Positions 60,160-64,000 of a stretch of 64,000 nt of DNA are shown in pieces. A program made the translations under genes and the position numbers. Source of the stretch: Trema orientale. Its lineage: Eukaryota; Streptophyta; Magnoliopsida; Rosales; Cannabaceae. Below the pieces are notes generated by a model. That model was given only the letters and a program-made list of their open reading frames with translations. It ran no database searches and had not been told where the DNA came from. The number at the start of each line of letters is the position of its first letter. Position 1 is the first letter of the stretch. Location: contig JXTC01000031.1 in NCBI GenBank assembly GCA_002914845.1, forward strand, positions 1,020,503-1,084,502. Reading direction: 5' to 3'.

Positions 60160-61929
60160 ATTGATTTTGTTCCATAGTTTAATAGTCCTTGAAAGAATTA
60201 CGTGGTAGCAAGTTCTAGGATATTATTGAATAAATTGCTAAAATCTTGTTGACTACATTAATTAACGATGCTAATTTTGAAGTGTCCTTGTTCTTCAGGA
60301 GTTTTATTGAAGTTTAGGTTAATTGACTTCTATTTTTCTTTTAAAAGTATTTCTATGGATAAATTAAACCGTTGACTATATCGTAAATGTTTCTGATAAT
60401 TGCTTGCCAAGAAAAGGAACACGTGCATACCGTTGAATCTTTTTTAACTTAATTTTTTAGAAATATATTTTTTGGAGTTACTTTATTTATATGTTTATGA
60501 GATTCTTTAACTAAGAAAAAAAATTATTTATAAGGCCAAAGGTATTCCAAGAGAAAAAAAAAAAGAAAAAGAAAAAGGCTGAGCTGAGGAAAGTGTTGGT
60601 TAAGAGAAAGGAACCTTAATTAACTATAATCAACCAATGAATATGGTTGGTTGCTGCCTTTGAATATACTATATACATATACTATACAATACATGTATAT
60701 TATATTACATATATTATATTATATAATGTATATATATACATATATTTCATAGATGTTTTTGTTTTTGCGTTATCGGTTGGTATATTGGACCAAATTCAAA
60801 TTGATTTGCCATAACAAGTTAATCTCATATACTTTTATTCAAACTAATTCATGTAGCAAGTTTATAATTTTTTTTTCTTTTACTATTATAACTGTTTTTG
60901 TTCTTTTGACTGATTTCTGATTTTTGATTTTTTCTTTTTTTTTTTTCTAATTTTGTTTCTTACTTCATTTACTTTTAAGTCAATTGGATTTTTGAAATTT
61001 AGTTACTTCTATTGTTTTTCGCATAAGTGTAGGATATGATTTTGGTTTTTTTTTTCCCCTTCAAAAAAAAAAAAGATTTGGTTATTTTTTTTAAATGTTT
61101 TTCAAACTACTTTTTTATTTAACTTTTTTTTTTTAATTAAGAGTTAGAATTTGTTTTTTGACCCAGCTAGGACTTGCTTATATTGGTTTCTAAACAATAT
61201 TTTGATTTTTTTACGATGGCCTAATGAGTGGCATAAGTGTCCAAACATCTGCACAAAGTAAAAATGTACCATAAGCTTAAATCTACCCTCGACTAAGCAT
61301 ACTATGTCGTTTTCAGTCAGTTTTTACAATTTAACATACTTACGAATGTTGGAATTCAAAAATACTCATACTATAAGGCTTTATGCAATTTTTTTTTTTT
61401 TAAATTAAGCGGATTTTATCATATTTCCAATTGAGAGAGTTTTGTCAATATATATATAAAAGACAAAATACAAGATTGTTTTATGACATTTTTCTGTATT
61501 TATTATCTTTAGGCCATGTGTACTAATCCGTAAAGGTAATGAGTAAAAAGGGAATAGAGGGAAAAATGAATAGAAAGAAATGGAGAGAAATAGAAAACAA
61601 TTATGGAAACGTTATTGTTGTGTGCTGAAAATATAAGTTACAAAAAAGTGCGCGCAAAATATAGGATACATGCAAAATATAAAGTGCGTACAAAATATGA
61701 GGTGCGTGCAGGCTTTCAACATGAGGAATTCTACTTGTTATCAACCGTGACTTAAAAAGTGCGTGCAATCTCAACTATGTAAGCTCATTTTTATCTACTA
61801 GCAAAATGGTTACCTCAAATGAGTGAAAGCTAGTTTGCTTATGGAAAGCTAAATAGTTTACCCAAAGTTAGCTACACATTACTACTTGCGCACGAATTGA
61901 GAAGTTAGCTAGCAGCAGATGATTTGATA
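60160..61929. other. AT-rich spacer; no gene seen
   Basis: Many T-runs. Around 61636-61715 there are three or four copies of an AAAGTGCG(T/C)GCAAAATATA-like unit. A GGCCATGTGTACTAATCCG at 61512 looks like a MITE end without a visible partner. Confidence 0.4.
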
Positions 61930-64000
61930 TGCTGACACTCCAAGAAGCGTATGCAACTATGACAGATTCTTCTAGAAGATGGATAACTCAACAAATACTT
62001 GAATAATTATCATTTAAATTATGATAATTTATTCAAATATAGATAATTCATTTATATTTTATTTGTAATTATCTTATTATTTTGGGATAACTATGCTACC
62101 TAAAATAATGCATGCAACTGTATATGACTAGGACTCTCCATCTATAAATAGGAGACCTTAGTCATATTGTAGACAAGTTCACAAACGCACGCATTTGCTG
62201 AACTGAAACTATAGCGTTGTATACACTCTCTCCATAATAAACTACAGTGGACGTAGGTCATCTTTTTGGGGCTGAACCACTATAAAATCGCTCTCTTTAT
62301 TTTTGTATGCAATATCTAAAAAACTGTATGCAATTTGGTTGGATTCACTCTCAGAATCTAATTAATCATTCTATTGACAAAACCTCCATCATCAATTGGC
62401 GCTAGAAGGAGGGCTATTCCAGCAATCCTTCATCAGAATCCACCATGGCGAATCGAACAACTACCAACTCCCAAAGGGCATCCCAAGATACACGCAACGC
62501 TGCCGCTGCTGCTGCTGCACGACAACAGAGCCAAGAAAAAGTGCCTACCACTGGTGATGCACAACGACAAGGTCAAACGACTTTACCTACAGCGGCTGAC
62601 GTGCCGCCAAATCAAGGTGCACCGCCAATTGTACGCAATGACCAGACGACTCCAAATACTGGATTGGTTGGCTCGAATGCTGCTGCCACCACCGGAAGTC
62701 AAGTGCTTAATAACGAACAAATTACCGCTGCTTTGGGTAACCTTCAGGATACCCTAAATACCTTGCTACAAGGAATCATTGCTGCTCAACAAGTACCTAT
62801 TCCTGAAGGTGCGATTCCTACTGAAAGAGCAACACTCGGTCAGTTCGTACGCAATCCGCAGAGAAGATCTCCACCCCTAAGATCTGGAACTGGGAGCACT
62901 CAACGAGACAATATCTGTGCTAGTGCAGGTGCACGTCGTGAACAGGCCCGAGATGCACGCGAAGAAGATCTTCGAAGCAGGCTATCACGCAGCCAAGATT
63001 TGCGGGACAGGCTACCACACCGCGAAGATGGCAACCAAGCCGATCAGCAAAGAAGTGTCTTCAATGGACTTGGAGGTGGAAACAATCTCAGAAACTGTCT
63101 CAATGACCGACGAGAAAAAAGTCGTCAATCTGAACGACAGGAGATCAGACGCCAAAACTTGCAACCAAGATCTACACATCAAGATAATGAGCGACGAGAT
63201 GCTGATCGACGACTTCGTGAGCGACGACCATGGAGAAATCCCTTACCTGCACGCTCAGTTACCTCTATATCCAATCGGCGCACGCGATCTGCTAGAAATA
63301 TACACATGAGCACCCTGAAAGATGCTCTCGAAGCTTTAAAAGTTCAAGAAGACGAACTTAATGTGGGTTATCGTGATTCTCCTTTCGATCGAGACATATG
63401 AGAAGCACCTCTACCTCACAACTTCAAAATGCCAACAATTACCCCGTATGAAGGAAAAATAGATCCACAAGAACATCTAGATCACTTCAATGATTTGATG
63501 GAACTCCACCAGGTGTCAGACCTTGCCAAGTGTCGATGCTTTGCAGTTACTCTTACCAAAGGTGCAAAAAGGTGATTCAGGACTGTCGAAGTAGGCTCTA
63601 TCACTGCATGGTCGCAGTTTAGCACTGCATTCCTTAGACATCATCAACCTACAAAGCAATTCGACTTACCATTAGCTCACATTACAAACATCGTTCAAGG
63701 ACCTAATGAGACACTTAAGTCTTATCTCTCTAGATTCAATGCTGAACTCATACACATCTGATATGTACCAGATGAGGTAGTGCTTGCATATATGACTTCT
63801 GGTGTACTACCAGAATCCTCACTTTGGGAAGACTTCCAAAAACGACACTGCAAAAGCATGACTGATTTCTATAGACTTGCCATTGAGTACATGAGAGTTG
63901 AAAGCTCTAGAGAAGCATTATGCAAAGCTAGAGGTAGCAATAATAATGAAAACTCAAGCGGACAACAACCTAAAGATGATATATACAAAAATGATGACCG
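61930..64000 (+). mobile_element. Ty3/gypsy-like LTR retrotransposon, 5' part, cut by window end
   Basis: An LTR-like stretch with a TATA box (CTATAAATAGGAGA near 62143) ends in CATCATCA at 62394. It is followed directly by TGGCGCTAGAAGGAGG (62397-62412), a primer-site-like sequence resembling the TGGCGCC type. A gag region follows. The left LTR boundary is uncertain: TGATATGCTGAC near 61930 is one candidate TG start. The 3' LTR and pol lie beyond the window. Confidence 0.7.
62445..64000 (+). pseudogene. Gypsy-like gag, broken, continues past the window
   Basis: The N-terminal part (62445-63401) is a polar, Ala/Gln/Arg-rich region. The frame then runs through TGA at 63399 into a Retrotrans_gag domain (ITPYEGKIDPQEHLDHFNDL, WSQFSTAFLRHH, NETLKSYLSRFNAEL, YVPDEVVLAYM). 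Further in-frame TGA codons at about 63571 and 63760 stand where Trp and Arg are expected. All three stops are explained by single C-to-T or G-to-A changes. Confidence 0.8.

Overview
The window is nuclear DNA of a flowering plant, most likely a eudicot. It is AT-rich and has GT-AG introns, plant-only gene families (a DUF3133/XLG-like protein, a trichome-birefringence-like protein and a UGT72-type glycosyltransferase) and a dense load of plant transposons. The species cannot be named from the sequence. Single N bases at 31662 and 59851 show it comes from an assembly.

Layout. 1-3545: a decayed hAT transposon. 4028-10971: a complete Ty1/copia element on the minus strand with both LTRs and a CTATC target duplication. 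11480-15391: small DNA transposons, a SINE and two copies of a 171-bp Mutator-type MITE. 17143-21093: a five-exon DUF3133 zinc-ribbon gene (EDR4/XLG-like). 22117-30733: a full-length L1 LINE on the minus strand with a 13-bp target duplication, broken by two nested solo LTRs (694 bp and 2204 bp). 30750-33165: foldback elements, one holding a third copy of the MITE. 34276-37733: a three-exon TBL O-acetyltransferase-type gene. 38534-40077: a two-exon gene on the minus strand for a 55-residue membrane protein. 40259-47327: two nested Mutator-like elements, the larger carrying a decayed DUF1985-type gene whose introns are filled with short palindromic repeats. 47700-53100: several minisatellites, a tRNA-like/SINE sequence and MITEs. 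56772-58208: an intronless, GC-rich UGT72-type gene. 59634-60151: a hAT MITE. About 61930-64000: the 5' part of a Ty3/gypsy-like LTR element, cut by the window end.

Only four host genes look intact: DUF3133, TBL, the 55-residue protein and the UGT. They are independent plant genes, each with its own promoter. Nearly everything else is transposon-derived. The most unusual signals are (1) the nested Mutator-like elements, where element A sits inside the terminal repeat of its relative B, and (2) a family of TTGAC...GTCAA palindromic repeats that fills the introns and flanks of the gene in A but not its exons. A similar palindromic design with different sequence (GGAAACC...GGTTTCC) recurs at 50250-50790. 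All repeat and exon boundaries were read by eye.
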